Shown: piece after piece, positions 35,377-44,890 of the stretch
How positions within the stretch are numbered: the stretch's first letter is position 1
Layout of the letters: every line of letters begins with the position of its first letter
DNA from: Roseovarius pelagicus
GTDB taxonomy: Bacteria; Pseudomonadota; Alphaproteobacteria; Rhodobacterales; Rhodobacteraceae
DNA length: 64,000 bases
Assembly: GCF_025639885.1 (NCBI RefSeq)
Contig: NZ_CP106738.1
Span: forward strand, 1,364,001 to 1,428,000
Direction of reading: 5' to 3'
Notes under the pieces: model-generated
Told to the model about the DNA's origin: nothing
The model's input: the letters and a program-made list of their open reading frames with translations, nothing else
The model's database searches: none
Position numbers and translations under genes: made by a program

Positions 35377-35975
35377 AACAGCCGCTCGGCATCATCCTTG
35401 CCGGTGGGCGGGCGACGCGTATGGGTGGCGGCGACAAAGGGTTGCTGCCGCTGGGCGCTGGCACGCTGATCAGCCATGTCATCGACCGGATTGCGCCGCA
35501 GGTTGCCTCCGTCGCGCTCAACGCTAACGGCGATCCGGCGCGATTTTCCGCGTTCGGCCTACCCGTTCTGCCCGATCCGGTGGAAGGATTCGTCGGCCCA
35601 TTGGCCGGTGTGCTGGCCGGGCTTGACTGGGCCGCCGCGCAAGGTGCGGAAACCGTGGTAAGCGTCGCCGCGGACACGCCGTTTTTCCCTTGCGATCTGG
35701 TGCCACGCCTGATGCTGGCCGCCGATGGCATGGACGCGCCACTGGCGCTGTCGGCCACGCCGGATGGCCGACAGCCGACATTCGGCATCTGGCCCGTCGC
35801 GCTACGCAACGATCTGCGCACTGCATTACAGGATGGGTTGCGCAAGGTGGTGATGTGGACGGAGCAGCACGGCGCACAGACCGCACTATTTGAAGAATGC
35901 GGCGATCCCTTTTTCAACGTCAACACGCCCGCGGATCTGAATCGCGCCCGCACCATGCTTGAGGGCGCGACATGA
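35373..35975 (+). CDS. mobA: Molybdenum cofactor guanylyltransferase MobA
   Basis: The 200-residue enzyme attaches GMP to molybdopterin to form the MGD cofactor needed by formate dehydrogenases and DMSO reductase-family enzymes. The nucleotide-binding motif LAGGRATRMGGGDKGLL is at about residues 9-25, and NVNTPADL near the C-terminus is typical. It overlaps its neighbours on both sides by 4 bases. Confidence 0.93.
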   Translation: MKQPLGIILAGGRATRMGGGDKGLLPLGAGTLISHVIDRIAPQVASVALNANGDPARFSAFGLPVLPDPVEGFVGPLAGVLAGLDWAAAQGAETVVSVAADTPFFPCDLVPRLMLAADGMDAPLALSATPDGRQPTFGIWPVALRNDLRTALQDGLRKVVMWTEQHGAQTALFEECGDPFFNVNTPADLNRARTMLEGAT

Positions 35976-36462
35976 AGCTATTTGGCGTCACCGGGTGGAA
36001 AAACGCCGGCAAGACCGGACTGATGGAACGGCTGGTGGCAGAGATCACATCACGCGGCCTGAGTGTATCGACGGTCAAGCACGCGCATCACAGTTTTGAC
36101 GTCGATCAGCCCGGCAAGGACAGCCATCGCCACCGGATCGCCGGCGCGACCGAAGTATTGCTGGCATCGCACAGCCGGATCGCGTTGATGCAGGAATTAC
36201 GCGGCGCGGACGAGCCCCCCTCTCCGCACTGTTGGCACGGCTCTCTCCGGTCGATTTGGTGCTGGTAGAAGGTTACAAACGTGACGCCCACCCCAAGATC
36301 GAAGCATTTCGTGCGGTCACTGGCAATGCGCTGATTGCGCGCGACGACCCGACGATCCTTGCCGTGGCCAGCGATACGCCGCTCGATCTTGATCGTCCGG
36401 TGTTCAATCTGGATGACACCATCGCCATCGCTGACTTTATCCTTTCCGAGGTTGGATTGTGA
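35972..36462 (+). pseudogene. mobB: MobB, frameshifted
   Basis: The first reading frame starts MKLFGVTGWKNAGKTGLMERL, including the GTP-binding P-loop of MobB, and ends at 36268 after an unrelated tail. The rest of MobB continues in another frame from about 36232 (SPVDLVLVEGYKRDAHPKIEAF ... LDDTIAIADFIL). Adding one C to the six-C run at 36215-36220 restores a continuous family-like reading frame to 36462 (about 163 residues). The gene therefore appears inactivated by a one-base deletion or sequencing error. It overlaps mobA (4 bases) and the fused MoeA start. Confidence 0.85.
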
Positions 36463-38585
36463 CCGGGTTCGACAGTTTTCTGGTGGTGGACTGGTCCGCC
36501 GCCAAACGCGCGCCCGTGAACCCATCCAAAGATGCGATATGGCTGGGATTCGTGCAGGACGGCGTAGCGCAAGAACCTATCTATTGCCGCAACCGGATCG
36601 ATGCTGAAACGCGCCTCACAGAAATCATCCGCACCGAACAAGACGCCGGGCGACGTATGCTGATCGGGTTTGATTTTCCGTTTGGCTATCCAAAAGGATT
36701 TGCCCGGATCGTGACCGGAAAGGATGATCCTCTGGCGCTGTGGGACTGGCTCGCGGCGCAGATTACCGACACGCCCGAAGGGGTAAACAACCGGTTCGAG
36801 GTCGCCGAAACGATCAATGCGCTGTTTGCCGGACCGGGACCATTCTGGGGCAAGAGTCATCAGGACAGGTGGCCGGGTGTCCCATATCGTAAAATCGGCA
36901 TCCCATTTGACCGGGTCGCCGAGAAACGCAGCTGCGACAGGGGGGCCAATACACCATCAAGCTGCTTTCAGCTCTTTTTCAATCCAACTGTGGGCAGCCA
37001 AGCCCTGATGGGCCTGCCGATGTTGTCACGCCTGCGCCGAATGAACGGCGTGGCGGTCTGGCCATTCGGGGCGTGGCACGATGCGCCTGTTGTGCTGGCG
37101 GAAATCTGGCCCGGTCTGATCGAGGCTGCCGTCAAAGCCCAGATCGCCCGCGATGGGACCGAGATACGTGACCGGGTGCAGGTTCGCCTGTTGGCAGGCG
37201 CGCTATCACGGCTGGCACCCGAGGCGCTGACCACAATGATGAAAGACATCCCCGCCGAGGCCCGCGAAGAGGCGTGGGTGTTGGGCACGGGTCACGCATC
37301 CGCGCTCTGCGCTCTGGCCCAAGGATCCCCGCTCGCGCCGCCGCCCCTGCGCGACGATTGCTTCGCCCTGCCTGCCGGTGTGGACTGGACCCCGGTGAAT
37401 GATGCGCTCGAGGCGTTACGCGCACGACTGCATCCGGTGGTGGGACAAGGTCAAGTGGCGCTGAAGGCCGCCCTTGGTCGGGTGCTGGCCACGCCTGTCA
37501 CTGCACGTCGGTCGAACCCACCTGCCCCGAATTCGGCTGTGGACGGTTATGGTTTTGCATTCGATAGCCTCGGCACCGGCGATCAAGTTTTGCCGCTCTG
37601 CGACGGCAGAGCCGCCGCAGGGGTGCCGTACGGTGGGAACGTGCCCCCCGGAACAGCAATCCGCATCCTGACGGGCGCAATCCTGCCTGATGGCGTCGAC
37701 ACCGTCATACTGCAAGAGGACGTACAGTGCGATGGTCGCCAGATCGCCTTTCGGGGCGGGGTCAAGCCCGGATCCAACGCTCGGAAGGCGGGCGAGGACG
37801 TATGCGGGGGCATGGAGATATTGCCCGCTGGCCGCGTACTAACCCCCGCCGATCTGGCCCTGCTGGCTGCAACGGGCACCGACCGCGTACCGGTCTATGA
37901 TCGGTTGCAGGTCGCGATCCTGTCCACCGGCGATGAGTTACGCGAACCCGGAGAACCCGCAACGCCCGGCCAGATCTATGACGCGAACCGCCCGATGCTG
38001 CACGCGCTGATGACGCAGATGGGGTTCGCGTGCAATGATATGGGGCGCGCACCGGATGATCGCGACGCGCTGCGCGCAGCACTGGATCGCGCCGCCGATA
38101 CCAGCGATGCAATCCTGACCTCCGGCGGCGCATCGGCGGGTGATGAGGACCATGTTTCGGCGTTACTGAAGGAAAGCGGCGCTCTTAGCCACTGGCGCAT
38201 CGCGCTGAAGCCCGGCCGACCGCTGGCTTTGGGCATATGGCGGGGCACGCCAGTTTTTGGCCTGCCCGGCAATCCGGTTGCCGCGTTGGTCTGTACCTTG
38301 ATTTTTGCGCGACCCGCGCTGGGACTGATGGCCGGGACAGGCTGGACGTTGCCGCAAGGCTTTGATGTGCCTGCCGGGTTTACCAAGCGCAAGAAACCCG
38401 GGCGGCGCGAATATCTGCGCGCACGCATACGCGACGGGCGCGCCGAGGTTTTTGCTTCAGAGGGATCGGGGCGGATCAGTGGGCTAAGCTGGGCGGAAGG
38501 GCTGGTTGAGCTGCCGGACGGCGCGGCAGAGATCGCGCCGGGGGATATGGTGCGCTACATCCCCTACGGCAGTTTCGGGCTGTAG
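36459..38585 (+). CDS. moeA: MoeA molybdopterin molybdotransferase with N-terminal DUF429-like domain
   Basis: The 708-residue protein starts at GTG 36459, overlapping mobB. Residues 1 to about 295 resemble DUF429-like RNase H-fold proteins (FLVVDWSAAK, GFDFPFGYPKG, SSCFQLFFNP, VVLAEIWPGLIEA), with possible catalytic acids in VVDW, GFDFP and AEIWP. Residues about 305-708 are MoeA: NSAVDGYGF, LSTGDELREPG, TSGGASAGDEDHV, KPGRPLALG and LPGNPVAALV. MoeA inserts molybdate into adenylylated molybdopterin. The N-terminal role is unknown; a nuclease or nucleotide-related function is only a suggestion. The fusion lies in fdhD-mobA-mobB. Confidence 0.9.
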   Translation: MTGFDSFLVVDWSAAKRAPVNPSKDAIWLGFVQDGVAQEPIYCRNRIDAETRLTEIIRTEQDAGRRMLIGFDFPFGYPKGFARIVTGKDDPLALWDWLAAQITDTPEGVNNRFEVAETINALFAGPGPFWGKSHQDRWPGVPYRKIGIPFDRVAEKRSCDRGANTPSSCFQLFFNPTVGSQALMGLPMLSRLRRMNGVAVWPFGAWHDAPVVLAEIWPGLIEAAVKAQIARDGTEIRDRVQVRLLAGALSRLAPEALTTMMKDIPAEAREEAWVLGTGHASALCALAQGSPLAPPPLRDDCFALPAGVDWTPVNDALEALRARLHPVVGQGQVALKAALGRVLATPVTARRSNPPAPNSAVDGYGFAFDSLGTGDQVLPLCDGRAAAGVPYGGNVPPGTAIRILTGAILPDGVDTVILQEDVQCDGRQIAFRGGVKPGSNARKAGEDVCGGMEILPAGRVLTPADLALLAATGTDRVPVYDRLQVAILSTGDELREPGEPATPGQIYDANRPMLHALMTQMGFACNDMGRAPDDRDALRAALDRAADTSDAILTSGGASAGDEDHVSALLKESGALSHWRIALKPGRPLALGIWRGTPVFGLPGNPVAALVCTLIFARPALGLMAGTGWTLPQGFDVPAGFTKRKKPGRREYLRARIRDGRAEVFASEGSGRISGLSWAEGLVELPDGAAEIAPGDMVRYIPYGSFGL

Positions 38586-38688
38586 CCATCTGCCATTGCA
38601 GTATTTGGGGCCTTTTGCATCAAATCTGTGGATCAGATTAAATACAAAACGCTTTAGAGAGCGATGAAAGTGGGGTGGTTTTTGCCCC

Positions 38689-39711
38689 TTAGTCGAAAGT
38701 ACCTGCGATCCGTCCCAGCAACATAAAGGCGCGGGCAGTGCGCGTGTCTGACAGTTCCGATATTTCGGCATCGCTGGCGGTTTCGGCAAAACTGGCGAAC
38801 ATCCGGTCAAAGCGGCGCAGGAAGTGGTGCGCCGCATCGCGGAAGATCGGATCTTTCTTCATCCGCGCGGCGCTGAGCGCCAAAGACGATCGATCACGGA
38901 TACCACCCAGTGCCGCAATTTCGCGGCCGCGCGCACCCGCACCGAAACGGCGCCATATTTCAGGGCGCGCCATGTCGGGGCGCAGGTCGTCCATATAGAT
39001 GCCATCCTGACTGAGCAGCGTCAGAATATCCTGTGCCGCCTGTATCAGCAGGGCCGTTGGCCGGTCTTTCAGCGCCTTGCGCAGGGCGTCAAAGCCAACT
39101 TTGTCTTCGACGGTTTCGGGAAAATTAAGCGCACGAATGAAATCGTCGGTCGAGAGCGGCGGACGTATTTCTTCGGCTGATGTGCCCAAAGGCAGCGCGA
39201 CCTGATCGCCGTCGGCGGCCGGTGGTGTGACGGCCCGTGCAGCAGCGCGCGGTGTCGCAGGCTGCCGCGACGTCGAGAACGTCGCGAGCGCGGTTTCCGT
39301 CTTGCGCTGTGCCGCTGCGATCTCGTCCAGTTTACGGGACACCGAGGCCCCCTCTGGGGTGCGTGTCCCGGACTGATTCTGGACCACATAGGCCTGACGG
39401 ATCGCATCGATGGCGGCCTGCAAGCGTCGACTCTCTTCTCGCATGACCTTGGTCGAGCGCGCCGCCGTTGCGGCCACCCAGATCATCGCCACGGGCAGGA
39501 AAACCGCCAGCATCGTCAGCAGGAAATCGAACGCCCCCCCAGGGCCGCCCAACGCACCACGCGGGACCAGCACCAGAAAGAAAACCGCAGACCCGACCAA
39601 CCACAGACCCGACAGCACAATCGCCGCCACCTCGATACCAGTGATCGGCGTTTGCGGTGTCTTGTCGTATATCCCCAGCGACGTGGGGCGGGTCGACTTG
39701 GGGTCAGGCAT
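38689..39711 (-). CDS. Conserved membrane protein with coiled coil
   Basis: This 340-residue protein has two membrane spans (about 26-50 and 60-83), a charged helical/coiled-coil segment (about 86-140), a low-complexity Ala/Pro region (about 145-170) and a helical C-terminal domain of 170 residues. It occurs in Roseobacter relatives as a hypothetical protein. It lies convergent with the MoeA fusion and directly downstream of greA by 15 bases on the same strand. No function is known; a structural role at the inner membrane is only a guess. Confidence 0.72.
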   Translation of the reverse strand: MPDPKSTRPTSLGIYDKTPQTPITGIEVAAIVLSGLWLVGSAVFFLVLVPRGALGGPGGAFDFLLTMLAVFLPVAMIWVAATAARSTKVMREESRRLQAAIDAIRQAYVVQNQSGTRTPEGASVSRKLDEIAAAQRKTETALATFSTSRQPATPRAAARAVTPPAADGDQVALPLGTSAEEIRPPLSTDDFIRALNFPETVEDKVGFDALRKALKDRPTALLIQAAQDILTLLSQDGIYMDDLRPDMARPEIWRRFGAGARGREIAALGGIRDRSSLALSAARMKKDPIFRDAAHHFLRRFDRMFASFAETASDAEISELSDTRTARAFMLLGRIAGTFD

Positions 39712-39726
39712 GATTAGCCACCTTGA

Positions 39727-40197
39727 TCAGACGTATGCGATTTTCAGCACTTCATAGGCACGATCCCCACCCGGCGTACGCACCTCGACGCTGTCGCCCT
39801 CCTCCTTGCCGATGAGGGCACGGGCGATGGGGGATTTGATATTCAACAGGCCTTTTTCGATACTGGCCTCGTATTCACCGACGATCTGATAGGTTTTTTC
39901 TTCATCAGTATCTTCGTCCACCAGCGTCACTGTGGCTCCGAATTTGATCGTGCCGGACAATTTGGCCGGATCGATCACTTCGGCAAGGCCGAGCGCGCCT
40001 TCCAGTTCCTTGATGCGCCCTTCGATAAAGCTCTGCTTTTCCTTGGCGGAATGATATTCGGCGTTTTCCGACAGGTCGCCATGTTCGCGCGCCTCGGCGA
40101 TGGCACGAATGATCGCCGGGCGTTCAACCGATTTCAGGTGTTTCAGCTCTGTTTCCAGCGCCGCGTGGCCCGCACGTGTCATCGGGATTTTTTCCAT
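39727..40197 (-). CDS. greA: Transcription elongation factor GreA
   Basis: The 156-residue protein has the N-terminal coiled coil with acidic tip ([18 protein letters not shown], about 38-55) and the C-terminal FKBP-like domain of Gre factors, which stimulate RNA cleavage by backtracked RNA polymerase. Length is normal. The 271-base gap upstream to the ETF-QO start holds no gene I can support. Confidence 0.96.
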   Translation of the reverse strand: MEKIPMTRAGHAALETELKHLKSVERPAIIRAIAEAREHGDLSENAEYHSAKEKQSFIEGRIKELEGALGLAEVIDPAKLSGTIKFGATVTLVDEDTDEEKTYQIVGEYEASIEKGLLNIKSPIARALIGKEEGDSVEVRTPGGDRAYEVLKIAYV

Positions 40198-40468
40198 TTT
40201 CGCATCCCCCTAGTCGCAGACGCCATATGCGCACCTGCCCAAGCTTTTCAAGGTCGCATCAGACTGCCCTGACCTACCACGCATTTGCAATAGACGAAGC
40301 GGCAGAGCGGCGCAATCGCGCTGCACCTAGTAGAGATTTTGCCGTTTTCCAACCGGTTTAACGTCGTGTTTCAATTGACGCCTGCCCGCCCGCCGCGCTA
40401 CGCACATGCGCAACTTTGTTGCTGGCCCGATCTACATGATCCGAGCCCATTTTTGAAAGGATGACCCG

Positions 40469-42118
40469 ATGTCCGACACGGCGCGCGAAACGATGGAATA
40501 CGATGTAGTGATCGTGGGCGCAGGCCCCGCCGGGCTGAGCGCCGCGATCCATCTCAAGCAATTGAACCCCGAACGCGAAGTCGTGGTGCTGGAAAAAGGC
40601 AGCGAGGTCGGTGCCCATATCCTATCGGGCGCGGTGCTGGATACCTGTGGTCTGGACAAGCTGATCCCGGACTGGAAGGAAAAGGGCGCGCCGGTGAATG
40701 TGCCTGTTAAGGATGACAACTTTTATATGCTGGGCGAAGCAGGTCAGATCCGCATTCCCAATTTCCCTATGCCGCCGCTGATGAACAACCACGGCAATTA
40801 CATCGTTTCGATGGGTAATGTTTGTCGCTGGATGGCCGAACAGGCCGAGGCGCTGGGCGTCGAGATTTTCCCCGGCATGGCCTGCTCTGAACTGGTTTAT
40901 GGCGACAATGGCGAGATCAAGGGCGTGGTCGCCGGCGAGTTTGGCATTGCCCCAGACGGCAGCAAGGGACCGAACTATGAGCCGGGCATGGAGTTGCATG
41001 GCAAGTATGTCTTTCTCTCCGAGGGCGTGCGCGGATCACTGGCCAAGGAAGTGATCGCAAAATACGACCTCAGCCAAGGCAAAGAGCCGCAAAAATTCGG
41101 GCTCGGCATGAAGGAAATCTGGGAAATCGACCCGGACAAGCACCGCGAGGGCAGTGTCACGCACACGATGGGCTGGCCATTGGGCGGCAATGCGGGTGGC
41201 GGCAGCTTTATTTATCATCTGGAGAATAATCAGGTCTATGTCGGCTTTGTCGTGCACCTGAACTATAAGAACCCGCACCTCTATCCCTATATGGAATTCC
41301 AACGGTTCAAGCATCATCCGATGGTCGCAGAGCTGCTGAAAGGCGGCAAACGTGTGGCCTACGGTGCGCGCGCCATCTCGGAGGGTGGATATCAGTCGAT
41401 GCCCAAGATGGTGGCGCCCGGCGTGGCACTGCTGGGATGTTCGGTAGGCATGGTCAACGTGCCGCGTATCAAGGGCAACCATAACGCCATGCTCAGTGGG
41501 ATGGCCGCAGCTCAGGCAGCGCATACCGCTATTGAGGGCGGGCGCACTGGTGACGAACTGAATGATTACGAGACCGAAGTGCGCACAGGCGCGATCGGCA
41601 AAGACCTGAAGAAAGTTCGCAACGTCAAACCTCTGTGGTCCAAATACGGCCTGCTGGCGTCGCTGGCTCTGGGCGGCATGGACATGTGGACGAACACGCT
41701 GGGCTTTTCACTGTTTGGGACGATCAAGCACGGCAAGAACGACGCCGATGCAACCGAACCCGCCGATAAGCACAAGCAAATCAGCTATCCCAAACCTGAT
41801 GGTAAGCTCAGCTTTGATCGGCTGACCAATGTCAGCTTTTCGATGACCAACCACGACGAAAACCAGCCAGCGCATCTCAAGCTGAAGGACCCGAGTATTC
41901 CGGTCGCGGTAAACTTGCCGAAATTTGCCGGTCCTTCGGCACGTTACTGTCCGGCTGGTGTTTATGAATTTGTCGAGGAGGATGGCAAGGAGCCACGCTT
42001 TCAGATCAACTTTCAGAACTGCGTGCATTGCAAGACCTGCGACATCAAGGATCCTGCCCAGAATATCAACTGGACCACACCACAGGGCGGCGACGGGCCG
42101 AACTATCCCAATATGTAA
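40469..42118 (+). CDS. Electron transfer flavoprotein-ubiquinone oxidoreductase
   Basis: The 549-residue enzyme (ETF-QO) passes electrons from electron transfer flavoprotein to ubiquinone, linking fatty and amino acid oxidation to respiration. The FAD motif VGAGPAGLSAAIHL is at about residues 16-29, and the [4Fe-4S] cysteines are in CPAGVYE and NCVHCKTCDIKDP near the C-terminus. Length matches bacterial and mitochondrial forms. An amphipathic membrane-association segment around 385-400 is likely. The start at 40469 follows AAAGGATG. Confidence 0.96.
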   Translation: MSDTARETMEYDVVIVGAGPAGLSAAIHLKQLNPEREVVVLEKGSEVGAHILSGAVLDTCGLDKLIPDWKEKGAPVNVPVKDDNFYMLGEAGQIRIPNFPMPPLMNNHGNYIVSMGNVCRWMAEQAEALGVEIFPGMACSELVYGDNGEIKGVVAGEFGIAPDGSKGPNYEPGMELHGKYVFLSEGVRGSLAKEVIAKYDLSQGKEPQKFGLGMKEIWEIDPDKHREGSVTHTMGWPLGGNAGGGSFIYHLENNQVYVGFVVHLNYKNPHLYPYMEFQRFKHHPMVAELLKGGKRVAYGARAISEGGYQSMPKMVAPGVALLGCSVGMVNVPRIKGNHNAMLSGMAAAQAAHTAIEGGRTGDELNDYETEVRTGAIGKDLKKVRNVKPLWSKYGLLASLALGGMDMWTNTLGFSLFGTIKHGKNDADATEPADKHKQISYPKPDGKLSFDRLTNVSFSMTNHDENQPAHLKLKDPSIPVAVNLPKFAGPSARYCPAGVYEFVEEDGKEPRFQINFQNCVHCKTCDIKDPAQNINWTTPQGGDGPNYPNM

Positions 42119-42250
42119 AACTCCCGTGAATTTCATGCATCTGGTGGGCGGCGTATTGCCGCCCGGCATTGCCCTTGCGTGCCGCGCGGTCTAGGTTATG
42201 CGGCACTGAGGCAATCAAAACAGGCAAACCCGAGCGTGATTTTCCGATCC

Positions 42251-43951
42251 ATGACCCTATTCGCTCTGGCTGCGGCGCTCGCGCTTCCGCCAGCACCCGC
42301 GCGTGCGGACGAGCCTTCGGGCGCATATCTGGCCGCCCGGCAGGCGCGCTATCAAAACGATTACGAGAACGCCGCGTTCTATTTCACGCGCGCTCTGGCC
42401 GAAGACCCCTCGAACCCCAGCATTCTAGAACATACCGTCGCGGCACAGTTGTCGCTGGGCTACGTTGATCGCGCCCTGCCGATCGCCCGCCGGATGGAGG
42501 ACGGTGATATCCGCAGTCAGGTGGCGCAGATGGTTCTGCTCGCCGAAGAGGTTGAGCGCGGTGATTACGATGCCGTGCTGAAACGGATCGCGGATGAACG
42601 TGGCGTCGGCCCGCTGGCCGATGGTCTGATTGCAGCGTGGGCAACACTGGGACAGGGCGACATGGCCAGCGCGCTGGATCTGTTTGACGAGGTCGCAGGC
42701 GAACGTGGACTGCGCAGCTTTGCCATCTATCACAAGGCGCTGGCACTGGCCTCTGTGGGTGACTACGAATCCGCCGATGCGATCTATGCTGGTGAAACTG
42801 ACGGTCCGATGCAGGCAACCCGGCGTGGCGCGATTGCATGGGCTGAAGTGCTGAGCCAACTGGAACGCAACGAAGACGCCATCAAGGTGATCGACGAGGC
42901 ATTCGGTGGCGATCTTGATCCACAGATTGCCGCCCTGCGCGCCCGACTGGTCGCTGGAGAAAGATTGAACTTCAGCCGCATTGAAAGTGCTCGCGAAGGT
43001 GTCGCTGAAGTTTTTTATTCACTGGGACGTGCGCTGCTGGCGGATACCAGCGAGGACTACGTTCTGTTTTACACGCGCCTTGCCGAATATCTCAGCAAAG
43101 GTCACATTGACGCACGTATCATGGCCGCGGAACTGCTGGATGCGCTGGGTCAGTTTGAATTGGCGACAGACGCTTACAAGCGTGTGCCGCGGGATCATCC
43201 GGCCTTTCACGCCGCCGAACTGGGTCGCGCCGAGGCGTTGCGACGCGCAGGCAAGACAGATGCCGCCGTCGAAGTGCTGGAACAGTTGACCGAAAGCCAT
43301 CCTGACTTGCCCATCGCACATGCGTCGCTGGGCGATCTGTTCCGTCAGATGGAACAGTTTGAAAAGGCCACGGCCGCCTATGATGCCGCGATCACGCTCT
43401 ATGATGCGCGCGACAGCGCGCAATGGTTCGTCCATTACGCCCGCGCCATCACCCTAGAGCGCCAAGGCCTGTGGGATCAGGCCGAGGCAGATTTTCGCCG
43501 CGCGCTGGAGCTGAACCCGGAACAGCCGCAAGTGCTGAATTATCTGGGTTATTCGCTGGTCGAGAAAAAGACCAAGCTGGACGAGGCGCTGGACATGATC
43601 GAGCGCGCCGTTGCCGCGCAACCCGACAGTGGTTTCATCGTCGATTCACTGGGTTGGGGGCTATACCGTCTGGGCCGCTATGACGAGGCCATCGGCCATA
43701 TGGAACGGGCGGCAGAACTGATGCCAGTCGATCCGGTGGTCAATGATCATCTGGGCGATGTCCTGTGGGCCGTAGGCCGCGTCATCGAGGCAAAATTTCA
43801 GTGGCGCCGTGCGTTGTCATTCGTGGACGAAGAAAACCCGGCCCCGGACGTGGATCCGGACCGTATCCGACGCAAGCTGGAAGTGGGTCTGGACAAGGTG
43901 CTTGCAGAAGAAGGCGCTCCGCCTCTTCGTGTAGCGGATGACGAGGGATAA
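42251..43951 (+). CDS. TPR-repeat secreted protein
   Basis: The 566-residue protein has a signal peptide (cut after ARA, residue about 20) and tetratricopeptide-like helical repeats through most of its length; the clearest are in FEKATAAYDAAITLY, QAEADFRRALELNPEQ, LDEALDMIERAVAAQPDSG and YDEAIGHMERAAELMPVD. Such proteins act as periplasmic scaffolds, for example in envelope assembly. No partner is named. The frame is open to GTG 42179, and a GTG at 42236 is possible; 42251 gives the compact signal peptide. ispE follows after 5 bases. Confidence 0.85.
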   Translation: MTLFALAAALALPPAPARADEPSGAYLAARQARYQNDYENAAFYFTRALAEDPSNPSILEHTVAAQLSLGYVDRALPIARRMEDGDIRSQVAQMVLLAEEVERGDYDAVLKRIADERGVGPLADGLIAAWATLGQGDMASALDLFDEVAGERGLRSFAIYHKALALASVGDYESADAIYAGETDGPMQATRRGAIAWAEVLSQLERNEDAIKVIDEAFGGDLDPQIAALRARLVAGERLNFSRIESAREGVAEVFYSLGRALLADTSEDYVLFYTRLAEYLSKGHIDARIMAAELLDALGQFELATDAYKRVPRDHPAFHAAELGRAEALRRAGKTDAAVEVLEQLTESHPDLPIAHASLGDLFRQMEQFEKATAAYDAAITLYDARDSAQWFVHYARAITLERQGLWDQAEADFRRALELNPEQPQVLNYLGYSLVEKKTKLDEALDMIERAVAAQPDSGFIVDSLGWGLYRLGRYDEAIGHMERAAELMPVDPVVNDHLGDVLWAVGRVIEAKFQWRRALSFVDEENPAPDVDPDRIRRKLEVGLDKVLAEEGAPPLRVADDEG

Positions 43952-43956
43952 AACAC

Positions 43957-44820
43957 ATGGGCGATACTATGCATCACGCGACTATGAGCCGGGTTGTCGA
44001 ATCCTTTGCCCCTGCCAAGATTAACCTGACACTGCATGTGACGGGACAGCGGTCGGATGGCTATCACACGCTGGATTCGCTGGTCATGTTTGCCGATGTG
44101 GGCGATCATGTGCGCGCCAGTGCAGCAGAGCAGACCAGCCTGCGCGTCGTTGGGCCGACAGCGCATCGCGTGCCTAAAGGCGCCGATAACCTTGTTTACA
44201 GGGCAGCCACGCTGATGGGGGTGTCGGCGGCACTGACGCTGGAAAAACACCTGCCGATTGCCGCAGGCATCGGTGGTGGTTCTTCTGACGCTGCCGCCAC
44301 CATTCGCGCACTTGCCGAACTCAGCGGGCGACCCATTCCTGCCGATGTGTTGGCTTTGGGTGCCGATGCTCCGGTATGTGCGGCTGGCGTTGGTGCGGCC
44401 CGGATGAGCGGCATTGGTGATCTGGTCACGCCTGTACGCGGTATGCCGACGCTTCATGCAGTGCTGGTGAACCCCAAGATTCCCGTACTGACGGCAGAAG
44501 TATTTCAAAGGTTGCGCAATCGGAACAATCCAGCGATGCCTGACGATCTTCCGATTGGAACAGATGCATCCGGTCTGATTGCATGGCTGGCTGGCATGCG
44601 AAACGATCTACAGGACGCCGCCATCGAATGCGAACCCGTCATCAGTCAGGTCTTTGCCTCGCTCGAAGTGACACCGGGGTGCCTGCTAACGCGGATGTCT
44701 GGCTCTGGTGGCACATGTTTCGGCCTCTATGGCGACGAAGAAACTGCTGCCTCTGCTGCTGGCCGCCTCAGCGAGGCATTCCCCAGTTGGTGGATCACGG
44801 CGACTCAGCTGAACAGCTGA
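43957..44820 (+). CDS. ispE: 4-diphosphocytidyl-2-C-methyl-D-erythritol kinase
   Basis: The 287-residue GHMP kinase phosphorylates the MEP-pathway intermediate CDP-ME. The AKINLTLHVTGQRSDGYH motif (about 20-37) and glycine-rich ATP loop LPIAAGIGGGSSDAAA (about 98-113) are clear. It starts five bases after the TPR gene with a GAGGGAT site. It is convergent with the polyprenyl synthase, which uses products of the same pathway. Confidence 0.95.
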   Translation: MGDTMHHATMSRVVESFAPAKINLTLHVTGQRSDGYHTLDSLVMFADVGDHVRASAAEQTSLRVVGPTAHRVPKGADNLVYRAATLMGVSAALTLEKHLPIAAGIGGGSSDAAATIRALAELSGRPIPADVLALGADAPVCAAGVGAARMSGIGDLVTPVRGMPTLHAVLVNPKIPVLTAEVFQRLRNRNNPAMPDDLPIGTDASGLIAWLAGMRNDLQDAAIECEPVISQVFASLEVTPGCLLTRMSGSGGTCFGLYGDEETAASAAGRLSEAFPSWWITATQLNS

Positions 44821-44890
44821 AACACCTCAAAATCGGCGCAATGGTATTTACTTCAGCCGTCACGGAAGCCGCCTGTCTGAAAATGGCGTG

